NCBI RefSeq assembly: GCF_000826125.2
Contig: NZ_LN651373.1
Coordinates: forward strand, 1,769,425-1,809,361
DNA: 39,937 bases
Source: Bhargavaea cecembensis
GTDB taxonomy: Bacteria; Bacillota; Bacilli; Bacillales_A; Planococcaceae
Reading direction: 5' to 3'
The notes below the pieces were generated by a model. That model ran no database searches and had not been told where the DNA came from. It saw only the letters and a list, made by a program, of their open reading frames with translations. The translations under genes were made by a program, and so were the position numbers. The number at the start of each line of letters is the position of its first letter. The stretch's first letter is position 1. Positions 1-8,103 of this stretch are shown here, piece after piece.

Positions 1-394
1 AGTCGCTCCCGTACTCGCAGTCCACTTTCCAGGAAATGCAGAAAGCCCCGTCATCGGTAATATGAGCCCTCACGTCGTGGGCCTTGAGGGTGGCGGCCGC
101 CGCCTTGTCCGCAGGAAGGTCGATATAGAGGGGCACCGCATACTCGAAATAGCCGGTCTCCCCGTCCATGTCGATTTCCTCGATCATCGTGGCTCCTGCA
201 GGGGCAGGCGTCGCTTCCTCCCCGTTGAACACCGCCATGCAGGTCATATGGTAGATCCCCGTCAGCCGGTAGGAATTGTCCGTCCGTTCGTCCGAATACT
301 GCGGCGTCACATTCACCGACTCCGCCCTCACCGGCTCCCCGCACCCTTCAGGGAACCGGAACAGCTGCTCCATCGACCAGGTCGACATGCCCAT
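1..394 (-). CDS. SpoVID-like spore morphogenetic protein, N-terminal part (runs off window)
   Basis: The reading frame is open from an ATG at 394 to the window edge (131 codons, no stop), so only the N-terminus is visible. The start is fixed by a perfect AAGGAGGAG ribosome site at 401-409. The protein opens with MSTWSMEQLFRFPEG and has an alternating beta-rich pattern (YRLTGIYHM, then FEYAVPLYIDLPADK). This resembles the N-terminal domain of SpoVID, which anchors the spore coat to the outer forespore membrane through SpoIVA. In B. subtilis spoVID lies directly downstream of hemL, as here. A sigma-E-like promoter precedes it and a terminator separates it from hemL. The SpoVID assignment rests on synteny, pattern and promoter. 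The sequence similarity is weak, and the C-terminal LysM domain expected of SpoVID lies outside the window. Confidence 0.72.
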   Translation of the reverse strand, partial: MGMSTWSMEQLFRFPEGCGEPVRAESVNVTPQYSDERTDNSYRLTGIYHMTCMAVFNGEEATPAPAGATMIEEIDMDGETGYFEYAVPLYIDLPADKAAAATLKAHDVRAHITDDGAFCISWKVDCEYGSD

Positions 395-429
395 GTGCTT
401 CTCCTCCTTCATGAACTTGCGCATACCGG

Positions 430-457
430 AGTATATGCACGGACAGGCATGGATATG
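430..457 (-). promoter_or_regulatory. Putative sigma-E (mother-cell) promoter of the SpoVID-like gene
   Basis: On the minus strand a CATATC -35 (452-457) is followed after exactly 14 bp by a CATATACT -10 (430-437). This fits the sigma-E pattern (ATATT-like -35, CATANNNT -10). Transcription would start near 423, giving a leader of about 29 nt with the ribosome site in the middle. No sigma-A-type alternative is evident between the hemL terminator and the gene. Confidence 0.5.
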
Positions 458-471
458 GCGGAATGGAATAA

Positions 472-522
472 AAAAAGCAAGGACGGCCGGCCCGCGGAAA
501 GCGACCAACGTCCTTGCTTTTT
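472..522 (-). terminator. Rho-independent terminator of the hem operon
   Basis: A 14-bp stem (472-485 with 509-522) and a 23-nt loop are followed on the minus strand by a T-rich tail. It lies just downstream of the hemL stop. The A/T ends of the stem are symmetrical, so it could also stop plus-strand transcription. Confidence 0.8.
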
Positions 523-570
523 GCTTTTACTGATATGGAGCCGGTTTTTCGGACAGCCCCTCTTCTTTCC

Positions 571-1863
571 TCAGCGTTTCAGCTGGCGGAAGACTTTATG
601 GAAGGCTTCGATCGTGCGGTCGATGTGTTCTTCGGTGTGGGCCATCGACAGGAACACGCCTTCGAACTGGGACGGCGGCAGGAAGATGCCTTCCTCCGCC
701 ATGAGTGCGTAGTATTTGCCGAACAGTTCCAGATCCGACGTCCGGGCACTGTCGAAGTCGGTGACGTCCTCGTTTGTGAGGAAATAGCCGATCATCGAAC
801 CGGCACGGTTGACCGTGTGCGGGATGTTGTTTTCTTCGGCCGCTTCGCGGAAGCCGGCCTCGATCCGGTCGCCGAGCTTCTTGAAGTGATCGTACGATTC
901 CGGCGTCAGCTTCTTGAGCGTCGCGAGGCCTGCGCTCATGGCGAGCGGGTTGCCGGAAAGCGTGCCGGCCTGGTAGATCGGACCGCTCGGGGCCACCTGT
1001 TCCATGATTTCGCGCTTGCCGCCGAATGCGCCGACCGGCAGCCCGCCCCCGATCACTTTCCCGAGGCAGGTCATGTCCGGCGTGACGCCGAAGTGCCCCT
1101 GGCCGGAGTTGTAGCCGACCCGGAAGCCGGTCATGACTTCGTCGAAGATCAGGATCGTGCCGTTCTGCTCGGTGAGTTCACGGAGACCTTCCAGGAAGCC
1201 CGGCTGCGGCGGGACGACGCCCATGTTGCCGGCGACCGGCTCCACGATGACGGCGGCGAGGTCTTCGCCGAACCGCTCGAACACTTCGCGGACCGCTTCA
1301 AGGTCATTATAGGCAACGGTGACCGTATTGCCGGCGACCGATTTCGGCACGCCCGGGCTGTCCGGCAGGCCGAGCGTGGCGACCCCGGAGCCCGCCTTGA
1401 TGAGCAGGGAATCGCCGTGGCCGTGGTAGCAGCCTTCGAATTTCAGGATCTTGTCCCGGCCGGTGACGCCCCGAGCCACGCGCAGTGCGCTCATCGTCGC
1501 TTCCGTCCCGGACGATACCATGCGGAGCATCTCGATCGACGGAACACGTTCCTTCACGATCTCCGCAAGTTCGTTTTCCACGAGCGTCGGCGCGCCGAAG
1601 CTGGATCCCCGCGACGCCTGCTCCTGGATTGCCCGGACGACGTCATCGTCCGTGTGGCCGAGGATGAGCGGTCCCCATGAGAGGACGTAGTCGATGTATT
1701 CATTGCCGTCGATGTCCTTGATGATCGCGCCTTTTCCTTCTGACATGAAGATCGGATCCATGTCGACCGCCTTGAACGCGCGGACCGGCGAGTTGACGCC
1801 GCCCGGCATCAAATTCACCGCTTCGGCATAGGCCTTGCGGGATTTCTCATACGAACGTGCCAT
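571..1863 (-). CDS. hemL: Glutamate-1-semialdehyde 2,1-aminomutase
   Basis: This PLP enzyme converts glutamate-1-semialdehyde to 5-aminolevulinate, the second step of C5-pathway haem synthesis in the cytosol. The start is MARSYEKS (ATG at 1863), with a GGAGGGG ribosome site formed by the end of hemB. The frame extends upstream, but only into hemB. The product is 430 residues, the usual family length. Visible motifs are the aminotransferase class-III segment [12 protein letters not shown] (about 239-250) and the PLP lysine K269 in [20 protein letters not shown]-specific features such as VNSPVRAF near the N-terminus separate it from ordinary transaminases. It is the last gene of hemAXCDBL and is followed by a strong terminator. 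Confidence 0.97.
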   Translation of the reverse strand: MARSYEKSRKAYAEAVNLMPGGVNSPVRAFKAVDMDPIFMSEGKGAIIKDIDGNEYIDYVLSWGPLILGHTDDDVVRAIQEQASRGSSFGAPTLVENELAEIVKERVPSIEMLRMVSSGTEATMSALRVARGVTGRDKILKFEGCYHGHGDSLLIKAGSGVATLGLPDSPGVPKSVAGNTVTVAYNDLEAVREVFERFGEDLAAVIVEPVAGNMGVVPPQPGFLEGLRELTEQNGTILIFDEVMTGFRVGYNSGQGHFGVTPDMTCLGKVIGGGLPVGAFGGKREIMEQVAPSGPIYQAGTLSGNPLAMSAGLATLKKLTPESYDHFKKLGDRIEAGFREAAEENNIPHTVNRAGSMIGYFLTNEDVTDFDSARTSDLELFGKYYALMAEEGIFLPPSQFEGVFLSMAHTEEHIDRTIEAFHKVFRQLKR

Positions 1864-1864
1864 T

Positions 1865-2845
1865 TCAGTTCCCCTCCATGTAACGTACCGCATCTTTCGC
1901 GAAATACGTGATGATCATATCCGCACCCGCGCGTTTCATGCCGGTGAGTGTTTCCATGACGATCTTTTCTTCATCAACCCAGCCGTTCTGCGCGGCCGCC
2001 TTGATCATCGCGTACTCGCCGCTGACGTTGTAGGCGACGAGCGGCAGGCCGGAGAAGTCCTTCACTTCGCGCATGATGTCCATGTAGGCGAGCGACGGCT
2101 TGACGATGAGCATGTCTGCGCCTTCCTCGATATCGGACTGCGCTTCGCGGATCGCTTCGAGCCGGTTGGCGGGATCCATCTGGTACGTCTTCCGGTCGCC
2201 GAACTGCGGCGAGCTGCCCGCGGCTTCGCGGAACGGGCCGTAGTAGGCCGACGCATACTTGACGGCATACGACATGACCGGGATGTCTTCGAAGCCGGCT
2301 TCATCCAGTGCATGGCGGATGACCGTCACGAATCCGTCCATCATGTTGGACGGCGCGATGATGTCCGCTCCGGCTTCGGCCTGGCTGACCGCCGTCTTGG
2401 CGAGCAGGTCGAGCGACGGGTCGTTCAGGATCTTGCCACCTTCGATGACGCCGCAGTGTCCGTGGTCGGTATACTCGCAGAGGCAGGTGTCGGCGATGAC
2501 AAGAAGTTCCGGATGGCGTTCTTTCGCAAGCCGCGTCGCTTCCTGGACGATTCCGTGATTGTGATAGGCGCCCGTGCCTTCCGCATCTTTCTCGGCAGGC
2601 ACGCCGAACAGGATGATCGCCGGGATTCCGAGGGAGACGATGTCGTCGAGTTCCTCGCCGAGCAGATCAAGCGACAGGTTGAAGACACCCGGCATCGAGC
2701 TGACTTCCTGCCGGATGTTCTCGCCTTCAGCCACGAACAGCGGGTAGATCAGATCTTCTTTCTGAAGCTTCGTCTCCCGGACCATGGAACGCAGCGCCTC
2801 CGAGTTGCGGAGACGGCGGTGTCGGGTGAATTGAAGTGGGTTCAT
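1865..2845 (-). CDS. hemB: Delta-aminolevulinic acid dehydratase (porphobilinogen synthase)
   Basis: The enzyme condenses two 5-aminolevulinate molecules to porphobilinogen. The product is 326 residues, starting [13 protein letters not shown]. The metal-binding segment [17 protein letters not shown] has the three-cysteine zinc pattern, and both Schiff-base lysines are present ([16 protein letters not shown] and [14 protein letters not shown]). The ATG overlaps the hemD stop as ATGA, so the two are translationally coupled. The ribosome site is AAGGAAGG. One nucleotide separates its stop from the hemL start. Family, length and catalytic residues all agree. Confidence 0.97.
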   Translation of the reverse strand: MNPLQFTRHRRLRNSEALRSMVRETKLQKEDLIYPLFVAEGENIRQEVSSMPGVFNLSLDLLGEELDDIVSLGIPAIILFGVPAEKDAEGTGAYHNHGIVQEATRLAKERHPELLVIADTCLCEYTDHGHCGVIEGGKILNDPSLDLLAKTAVSQAEAGADIIAPSNMMDGFVTVIRHALDEAGFEDIPVMSYAVKYASAYYGPFREAAGSSPQFGDRKTYQMDPANRLEAIREAQSDIEEGADMLIVKPSLAYMDIMREVKDFSGLPLVAYNVSGEYAMIKAAAQNGWVDEEKIVMETLTGMKRAGADMIITYFAKDAVRYMEGN

Positions 2846-3606
2846 GAGATTCCTTCCTTTCGGTTCCGAAGTTCGCGGACAAGGTCGAGCAACGTATATT
2901 TCTCCGGCATCACATCCGCACGGACGCCGGCGTCAAGCAACGCTTTTTCTGTAATATGGCCGATCGCTCCGATCGTAAACCGGTCCCAGCCCGTCACGGG
3001 CGCCACCCGCTCCGCGAATATGCGTACCGCGGAAGGGCTCGCAAACAGGACGGAAATCCGTCCGTCCCGGCCGAGCTCCTCGGTGAGCGACCGGATGCCG
3101 TCTTCGTTCTGGACCGTTTCATACACGGTCCATTCATCGACTTCATTCGGGAGGCCTTCCTTGATCGTGTCGCCGGCGAGCGCCCCTTTGACGAACAGGC
3201 AGCGCTCTCCTTCCGACGAGACATCCGGGAATTCCTCGACGAAGAAGTCCGCACTGTACGTTTCCGGGATGAAGTCCGCCGTGAAGCCGATTTCCTCCAG
3301 CGCCCTGGCCGTCTCGCTCCCGACCGCGGCAATCTTCACGGGAATGTCGCCGGCGGTCATTCCTTCATTCTCCATCTTGTTGCCGAACACGCGGACCGCA
3401 TTGGCGCTCGTGAAAATCAGCCACTCATAGGACGTGCAAGTCTGCATGCGGAGCGAATCCGTCGGAACGACGCGTTCGACCGTCTTGATCAGCGGCAGGA
3501 TGAGCGGTCGTCCCCCGTAGAGCCGGACGGCCGCCACCGCCTCCTGTGCTTTTGGGGTGCCGGTGAAGATGACCGTTTCACCGGCGAGGGAATATTGGTC
3601 ATTCAT
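2842..3606 (-). CDS. hemD: Uroporphyrinogen-III synthase
   Basis: HemD closes and inverts ring D of hydroxymethylbilane to give uroporphyrinogen III. The 254-residue product has the two-lobed family pattern: [21 protein letters not shown] at the start, [13 protein letters not shown] near 85, and [16 protein letters not shown] and [17 protein letters not shown] in the second lobe. The family is weakly conserved, so the call leans on the position between hemC and hemB. It overlaps hemC by 8 nt and hemB by 4 nt, indicating one polycistronic message. Confidence 0.93.
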   Translation of the reverse strand: MNDQYSLAGETVIFTGTPKAQEAVAAVRLYGGRPLILPLIKTVERVVPTDSLRMQTCTSYEWLIFTSANAVRVFGNKMENEGMTAGDIPVKIAAVGSETARALEEIGFTADFIPETYSADFFVEEFPDVSSEGERCLFVKGALAGDTIKEGLPNEVDEWTVYETVQNEDGIRSLTEELGRDGRISVLFASPSAVRIFAERVAPVTGWDRFTIGAIGHITEKALLDAGVRADVMPEKYTLLDLVRELRNRKEGIS

Positions 3607-4528
3607 CGAGCTCCGCCTTCACTTTCCGGAGCACCTCGTCCGCCCCCTGCTCTTTCAGCATCCGGGCAACCTCCATTCCGGCCTTGACCGGATCCGCATC
3701 CACGACGGTCGCGCGGAACACATCCGATGCATCGGGACTCGCGATAAAGCCGGTGAACCGGACCTGGCCACCGTCCACGACGGCATGGCCGCCGATCGGA
3801 ACCTGGCAGCTTCCGTCCATCGCGGAAAGGAACGTCCGCTCCGCGGAGACCGCTTCCTGCGTCGTCCTTTCCGTCAGCTTGGCCAGTTCGGCGAGGAGCT
3901 CCTCGTCGTCCGCACGGCATTCGATGCCGAGCGCCCCCTGGCCGACAGCCGGGATGCATTCTTCTTCATTCAGGTACTGGGTGACAATCTCCTCGTTCCA
4001 GCCCATCCGCTTGAGCCCGGCGGCTGCGAGGAGGATGGCGTCATATTCGCCGTCCTGCATCTTTTTCAGGCGGGTGTCGATATTGCCGCGGATCCACTTG
4101 ATCTCGATGTCCGGCCGCATGAGCAGCAGCTGGGCGCTCCGGCGCAGGCTCGACGTCCCGACGACCGCGCCGGCCGGCAGGTCCTCAAAACGGACATTGC
4201 CGTTTGAAATGAATGCATCCCGCGCATCTTCCCGTTCCGGAATGCAGCCGACCGTGAGGCCTTCCTGGAGCTCGGCCGGCATGTCTTTCATGGAATGGAC
4301 CGCAAAGTCGATTTCCTTGTTGAGGAGCGCCTGCTCGATCTCCTTGACGAAGAGGCCCTTGCCCCCGACTTTGGACAGCATGACATCGAGGATCTGATCC
4401 CCTTTCGTCACGATTTCCTTCACTTCGAACTCAAACGGCGCACCTGCCGCCTTCAGTTGATCGATGAACCAGTTTGTCTGTGTAAGTGCTAGCTTGGAAC
4501 GTCTCGATCCTACGATGATTTTTCTCAA
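3599..4528 (-). CDS. hemC: Porphobilinogen deaminase (hydroxymethylbilane synthase)
   Basis: The enzyme polymerises four porphobilinogens into hydroxymethylbilane on a dipyrromethane cofactor. The product is 309 residues. It has [15 protein letters not shown] at the N-terminus, the KDMPAEL and [11 protein letters not shown] substrate-binding segments, and the cofactor cysteine in [12 protein letters not shown]. The start is a TTG (4526-4528), since no ATG precedes the conserved beginning. A GGACGGGG ribosome site lies 5 nt upstream. It overlaps hemD by 8 nt and follows hemX after 23 nt. Confidence 0.97.
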   Translation of the reverse strand: MRKIIVGSRRSKLALTQTNWFIDQLKAAGAPFEFEVKEIVTKGDQILDVMLSKVGGKGLFVKEIEQALLNKEIDFAVHSMKDMPAELQEGLTVGCIPEREDARDAFISNGNVRFEDLPAGAVVGTSSLRRSAQLLLMRPDIEIKWIRGNIDTRLKKMQDGEYDAILLAAAGLKRMGWNEEIVTQYLNEEECIPAVGQGALGIECRADDEELLAELAKLTERTTQEAVSAERTFLSAMDGSCQVPIGGHAVVDGGQVRFTGFIASPDASDVFRATVVDADPVKAGMEVARMLKEQGADEVLRKVKAELDE

Positions 4529-4551
4529 ATTGACCCCGTCCTTTCAAAACT

Positions 4552-5382
4552 TCAGTACCAGAAATGGAAAATCGACAGCCGGCTGACGAGGAGGAAATTG
4601 ACGATGAGCGCGAGAAACGCGAAGATATGCCCCCATGCCACGTCCGGCCCCTGCAGCCTGCCCCGCTTCTGCAAGAACAGAAGGATGCAATAAATCACGA
4701 TCAGCAGAAACGATCCGATGATCTTCGGGTCCCAGACCGGGAACCCCTTCGCCGCGATGAACGCCCACTGCAGCCCGAGGATCAGGCTGACGAGCAGGAT
4801 CGGGATGCCGACGATGGCAGAACCGGTCATCGCCCGTTTGGCCTGCTCCAGCGAAGGCAGCCTGCCCCACTGGCTGTTCCACTTTTTCTTCTTCAATGTT
4901 TTGTAAAGCCTCAAGTAGAGGATGGCAAAAACGAATGACAGCGAAAATGCGGCGTATGCAAGCATCGCCGATGTGATATGGATAAACAGCAATTCCGAAA
5001 TGAGCGTGTCCCCGACTGCCGAGCCCCGTGTTCCGGCCGCTCCGAACGTGGCAATGACCACCGAAGCGAAACCGATGACATTCAGGAAGAAGACGGCAAA
5101 GTCCGCTTTCCTGAAGAAATGAATCACGAGCGACAAGCTGATCACGAGCCATGCGTAGAAGTTCACGCCCGCAAACAGGCTCAGGACCGGCAGGCGGCGC
5201 TCTTCCAGAAAGTCCATCCCGAGATAGATCGACTGGAGGACCCACACGAGGATCAGCGTCCATTCCGCAATCCTTCTGAGCCGGGCATTGCTGTTCAGAA
5301 AATCGATGAAATAAAAGACGAGGCTCACCGCATAGACGACGACCATCACCTCATGCAGCCTCATCGTCCCGATATCGGTCAT
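4552..5382 (-). CDS. hemX: HemX, membrane protein of the CcsA/cytochrome c assembly family
   Basis: This is a polytopic membrane protein of 276 residues with about eight hydrophobic segments, from MVVVYAVSLVFYFIDFL near the N-terminus to FLALIVNFLLV at the end. It retains part of the CcsA-type motif (GFPVWDPKIIGSFLL, with a downstream WGHIF). In B. subtilis HemX lowers the amount of HemA protein. A regulatory role rather than haem export is the known view. It sits between hemA and hemC, but a terminator and a 221-nt gap separate it from hemA. The ribosome site is AGAGG. Confidence 0.93.
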   Translation of the reverse strand: MTDIGTMRLHEVMVVVYAVSLVFYFIDFLNSNARLRRIAEWTLILVWVLQSIYLGMDFLEERRLPVLSLFAGVNFYAWLVISLSLVIHFFRKADFAVFFLNVIGFASVVIATFGAAGTRGSAVGDTLISELLFIHITSAMLAYAAFSLSFVFAILYLRLYKTLKKKKWNSQWGRLPSLEQAKRAMTGSAIVGIPILLVSLILGLQWAFIAAKGFPVWDPKIIGSFLLIVIYCILLFLQKRGRLQGPDVAWGHIFAFLALIVNFLLVSRLSIFHFWY

Positions 5383-5543
5383 AGAATTCCTCTGCTTTCA
5401 TGGATCAAAAACGCTGGACTGCCATGGCATGCTTAGGGCAGAGCACAATGCGGGAAACCCGCCGTCATGCCTTGCCGCCCGGCAGATTGGGCCATGCGCC
5501 CGCAACCGGACGGGCCGTCCCTTGTTTGATGTTTTCCTCAATG

Positions 5544-5592
5544 AAAAAGGCGTTTCCGCGTCTATAGTGTATCACATAGATGCGGAAACGCC
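5544..5592 (-). terminator. Terminator or attenuator between hemA and hemX
   Basis: An 11-bp perfect stem (GGCGTTTCCGC, 5549-5559, with 5582-5592) lies 11 nt after the hemA stop and is followed on the minus strand by five T. The loop contains a second short stem (CTAT/ATAG). It looks like a full intrinsic terminator inside what is otherwise one haem operon. No convincing promoter is visible between it and hemX (5383-5540), so partial readthrough is the simplest reading. Confidence 0.75.
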
Positions 5593-5603
5593 CCGGTAAA
5601 GAC

Positions 5604-6965
5604 TCAATGTGCGGCAGACGGCTCAAGCGGTCCGGGAACTGCGCCGGCCCGGCGCTTTTCCCGTTCCCTCTCCGCGGCATTCGCCTTCTCGTCGGCGACC
5701 GCCTCTTCAATGCCGAAAATCTTCTGGAACAGTTCAAGCTCGCGTGCGGCATTCGGCGAACCGGCAATTTCCTTCGCCTGGAGGATCGGCTCTTTCAGCA
5801 TCTGATTAATGATGGATTTCGTGTGCTTGCTGAGGACTTTCCTCTCCCGGTCATCAAGGTCGGGAATCTTGTTCAGAATGCTGTCCATCGTTTCCGCCTG
5901 GATGGCGAGCGCCTTTTTCCGGAGTGCGGAAATGACCGGCACCACGCCGAGCGTGGCCACCCAATCATTGAAGGCGTCCAGTTCCGAAGCGATCATGCCC
6001 ATGATCTCATCCGCCGCGCGCCGGCGTTCGGCCAAGTTCGCTTCCACGATCCCCTGCAGGTCGTCGATGTCATAGAGGAAGACATTCGGCAGGTCGCCGA
6101 TCCTCGGATCCAGATCGCGGGGAACCGCGATGTCCACCATGAACAACGGCTTCCCTTTCCGGAGCTTTTCGACAAACTGCATCAGTTCCAGGTCGATCAC
6201 GTAGTCTTTCGCTCCCGTCGAACTGATGAGAATATCGGCCTCCAGCAGCGTGCACTGCAGTTCGTCCATCGGCTTCGCCGTCCCGTTGAACTCCTCTGCC
6301 ATCGCCTGTGCCTTGCTGAACGTACGGTTTAAAACAGTCACCTTGCCTGCGCCGCTCCCGTGCAGGTTCTTGATGGCCAGTTCGCCCATCTTGCCCGCCC
6401 CGAGGATCACGACATGCTTTTTCTCGAGCGTTCCGAAGATCTTCTTGCCGAGCTCGACGGCCGCATAGGAAACCGAAACCGCGTTGCCGCCGATATCCGT
6501 ATCGGCATGCGCCCGCTTCGCTGTGGTGATCGCCCTCTTGAAGAGCTCATTGAACACGGTGCCGCTCGTGCCGTTCTCCTGCGCCAGCAGGAAACTCGTC
6601 CTCACCTGGCCGAGGATCTGGGTTTCGCCGAGGACCATCGAATCGATGCCGGCCGCGACGCGGAACAGATGCTCCATAGCCTGGTCCTGCTCCTCGATGA
6701 TGAGGTACGGCTCCAGTTCCTCAAGCGGGATTTTGAACCACCGGGCGAGGAACCGCTTCACATAATAGCGTGCCGTATGGAGCTGGTCACCGACGACGTA
6801 CAGCTCGGTCCGGTTGCATGTGGACACGATGACGTTCTCGAGGATGCTCTTTTCTTGTTGGAGTGCCTGCATGGCGGAGGGCAGCTCGGATTCATGGAAG
6901 CTCAGCTTCTCCCTCAACTCAACAGGCGCCGTGCGGTAGTTCACTCCGACGACAATCGTATACAT
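5604..6965 (-). CDS. hemA: Glutamyl-tRNA reductase
   Basis: HemA reduces glutamyl-tRNA(Glu) to glutamate-1-semialdehyde using NADPH, the committed step of C5 haem synthesis. The chosen ATG at 6965 gives [21 protein letters not shown] and 453 residues, close to the B. subtilis length. The frame extends further upstream, but that part covers the promoter. Visible features are the catalytic cysteine in [12 protein letters not shown] (about residue 50), the [10 protein letters not shown] segment, and the NADPH-binding [16 protein letters not shown]. The ribosome site is a modest GAGGCG about 11 nt upstream. The gene is preceded by two promoters and a PerR-like box, and followed by its own terminator. 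Confidence 0.97.
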   Translation of the reverse strand: MYTIVVGVNYRTAPVELREKLSFHESELPSAMQALQQEKSILENVIVSTCNRTELYVVGDQLHTARYYVKRFLARWFKIPLEELEPYLIIEEQDQAMEHLFRVAAGIDSMVLGETQILGQVRTSFLLAQENGTSGTVFNELFKRAITTAKRAHADTDIGGNAVSVSYAAVELGKKIFGTLEKKHVVILGAGKMGELAIKNLHGSGAGKVTVLNRTFSKAQAMAEEFNGTAKPMDELQCTLLEADILISSTGAKDYVIDLELMQFVEKLRKGKPLFMVDIAVPRDLDPRIGDLPNVFLYDIDDLQGIVEANLAERRRAADEIMGMIASELDAFNDWVATLGVVPVISALRKKALAIQAETMDSILNKIPDLDDRERKVLSKHTKSIINQMLKEPILQAKEIAGSPNAARELELFQKIFGIEEAVADEKANAAEREREKRRAGAVPGPLEPSAAH

Positions 6966-7004
6966 AAGGTTGTCACGCCTCTCACGTTCTGATTCACGGC
7001 TTCT

Positions 7005-7013
7005 ATTATAACA
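7005..7013 (-). promoter_or_regulatory. Proximal hemA promoter (extended -10)
   Basis: On the minus strand TGTTATAAT forms a perfect extended -10 (TGn plus TATAAT). No good -35 lies 16-18 bp upstream, which is common for extended -10 promoters. Transcription would start near 6998, about 33 nt before the hemA ATG. Confidence 0.6.
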
Positions 7014-7085
7014 CGGTTGAGCCCGCGCCATTCCTGCCAATTGTGAACAGGCAATGAAACCAGGGCTCCGCCGGCCGCTTCTTCT

Positions 7086-7100
7086 TTATAATTATTCTAA
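7086..7100. promoter_or_regulatory. PerR-type operator at the distal hemA promoter
   Basis: The 15-bp sequence TTATAATTATTCTAA (plus strand) matches the PerR consensus TTATAATNATTATAA except for one base. It overlaps the predicted start site of the distal hemA promoter. In B. subtilis the hemAXCDBL operon is repressed by the peroxide sensor PerR. The site, position and target gene therefore agree. Fur and Zur boxes have a related 7-1-7 form, so the regulator is inferred from the sequence match and the target. Confidence 0.72.
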
Positions 7101-7103
7101 TTG

Positions 7104-7132
7104 AATATACCAAAGAACTTTCTTGAAATCAA
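7104..7132 (-). promoter_or_regulatory. Distal sigma-A promoter of the hem operon
   Basis: On the minus strand TTGATT (7127-7132), a 17-bp spacer and TATATT (7104-7109) form a good sigma-A promoter. Transcription would start near 7097, inside the PerR-like box, giving a leader of about 130 nt that runs through the proximal promoter to hemA. Confidence 0.7.
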
Positions 7133-7230
7133 TGCAATTGCCCGTGCCTTCAGATTACCCTCGCGGACTGCCGGATAACCTGGGAGAAAAGGGTGATTCG
7201 CGGTGCGGGGAGCACAGGGGCGGTGGTGTT

Positions 7231-7461
7231 TTTTCGGCTGTTCGATCGATTTGTGATTGTGGGGGGGAGGTTTTTCCGGCTGCTTGCCCGCTGCCGGGGT
7301 TTCACGGCCGCGATAGGCGTTTTCGCGGCCGCATTGACCCTTTTCGCGGCCGCTTTTCCGAAGCGGGGATTTTCGCGGCCGCATTTGGGGGTTTCGCGGC
7401 CGCATTGATCCTTTTCGCGGCTGCTTTTCCGATGAGGGGGTTTTCGCGGCCACTAATCGCC
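7231..7461. repeat. Intergenic tandem array 1 (core GCGGCCGCGAAAA on the minus strand)
   Basis: The gap between hemA and engB holds eight copies of a core read on the plus strand as TTTTCGCGGCCGC. They begin at about 7272, 7299, 7320, 7341, 7370, 7391, 7412 and 7441, with a degenerate copy at 7231. Spacings run 21, 21, 29, 21, 21, 29, so the array is a 71-bp trimer super-repeat. Matching spacers recur in the second trimer: ATTGACCC/ATTGATCC, then TTTTCCGAAG/TTTTCCGATG. The edge copies are degenerate. It does not look coding. The remaining part of the gap (7133-7230) shows nothing I recognise. Confidence 0.85.
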
Positions 7462-7483
7462 ATCCGAGAAAACCTCTCCCCAT

Positions 7484-7517
7484 AAAAACAGGACAGGCTG
7501 CCGGGGCAGCCTGTCCT
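7484..7517 (-). terminator. Terminator of lonA-engB
   Basis: A GC-rich stem of about 12 bp (7490-7502 with 7505-7517) is followed on the minus strand by five T. It begins 4 nt after the engB stop. Confidence 0.85.
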
Positions 7518-7521
7518 TTCT

Positions 7522-8103
7522 TTACATTCGTTTTTCGATTTCGGCCCATGCTTCTTCTTTGCCTTGTCCAGTCTCGGAGGAGAACAAGATGAGCGGGTCG
7601 GATGGAGCGAGGTCGAGGGCTTCTTTGATGATCTTCCGGTGTTTCGGAAGCCGGGCCCTTGAGATTTTGTCCGCTTTTGTGGCCACGATGATGATCGGCA
7701 GGTTGTAGTGCCTCAGAAAATCGTGCATGAGGATGTCATCCTCGCTCGGCGGATGCCGGAGGTCGACGAGCTGGATGACGGCCCGCAACGGTTCGCGGCC
7801 CGTCAAGTATTGCTCGATCATCCTTCCCCATGCTTCCCGCTCGGACCGGGATACTTTCGCATACCCGTAGCCCGGCACGTCGACGAAGAAGAGTTGTTCT
7901 TCGATTTTATAGAAGTTCAGCGTCTGGGTTTTCCCCGGCTTGGACGATGTCCTCGCCAGACTTTTTCGGCCGATCATCTTATTGATGAACGACGATTTTC
8001 CGACGTTTGACCGGCCGGCCAGCGCAAACTCCGGATAGCCGTCTTCCGGGTACTGTTCCGGCTTTACGGCGCTGATCGTGATTTCTGCCTGATTTACCTT
8101 CAT
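7522..8103 (-). CDS. engB: Ribosome biogenesis GTPase EngB (YsxC)
   Basis: This is a 193-residue essential GTPase of the TrmE-Era-EngA-EngB family that helps assemble the 50S subunit. G1 is GRSNVGKSS (about 31-39), G3 is [11 protein letters not shown]4 is TKAD and G5 is SSETG. Length and motif order match the family. Its ATG overlaps the lonA stop as ATGA, so it is translated with lonA, as in B. subtilis. A strong terminator follows. Confidence 0.96.
   Translation of the reverse strand: MKVNQAEITISAVKPEQYPEDGYPEFALAGRSNVGKSSFINKMIGRKSLARTSSKPGKTQTLNFYKIEEQLFFVDVPGYGYAKVSRSEREAWGRMIEQYLTGREPLRAVIQLVDLRHPPSEDDILMHDFLRHYNLPIIIVATKADKISRARLPKHRKIIKEALDLAPSDPLILFSSETGQGKEEAWAEIEKRM

Noticed and set aside
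6966-7040. N-terminal extension of HemA beyond the ATG at 6965
   Set aside because: The extra residues ([10 protein letters not shown]...) overlap the TGTTATAAT promoter, and the family begins at [14 protein letters not shown].
7097-7549. Minus-strand frame across array 1
   Set aside because: It includes the engB terminator, the end of engB, and the hem promoter region. Composition is low-complexity and there is no ribosome site.
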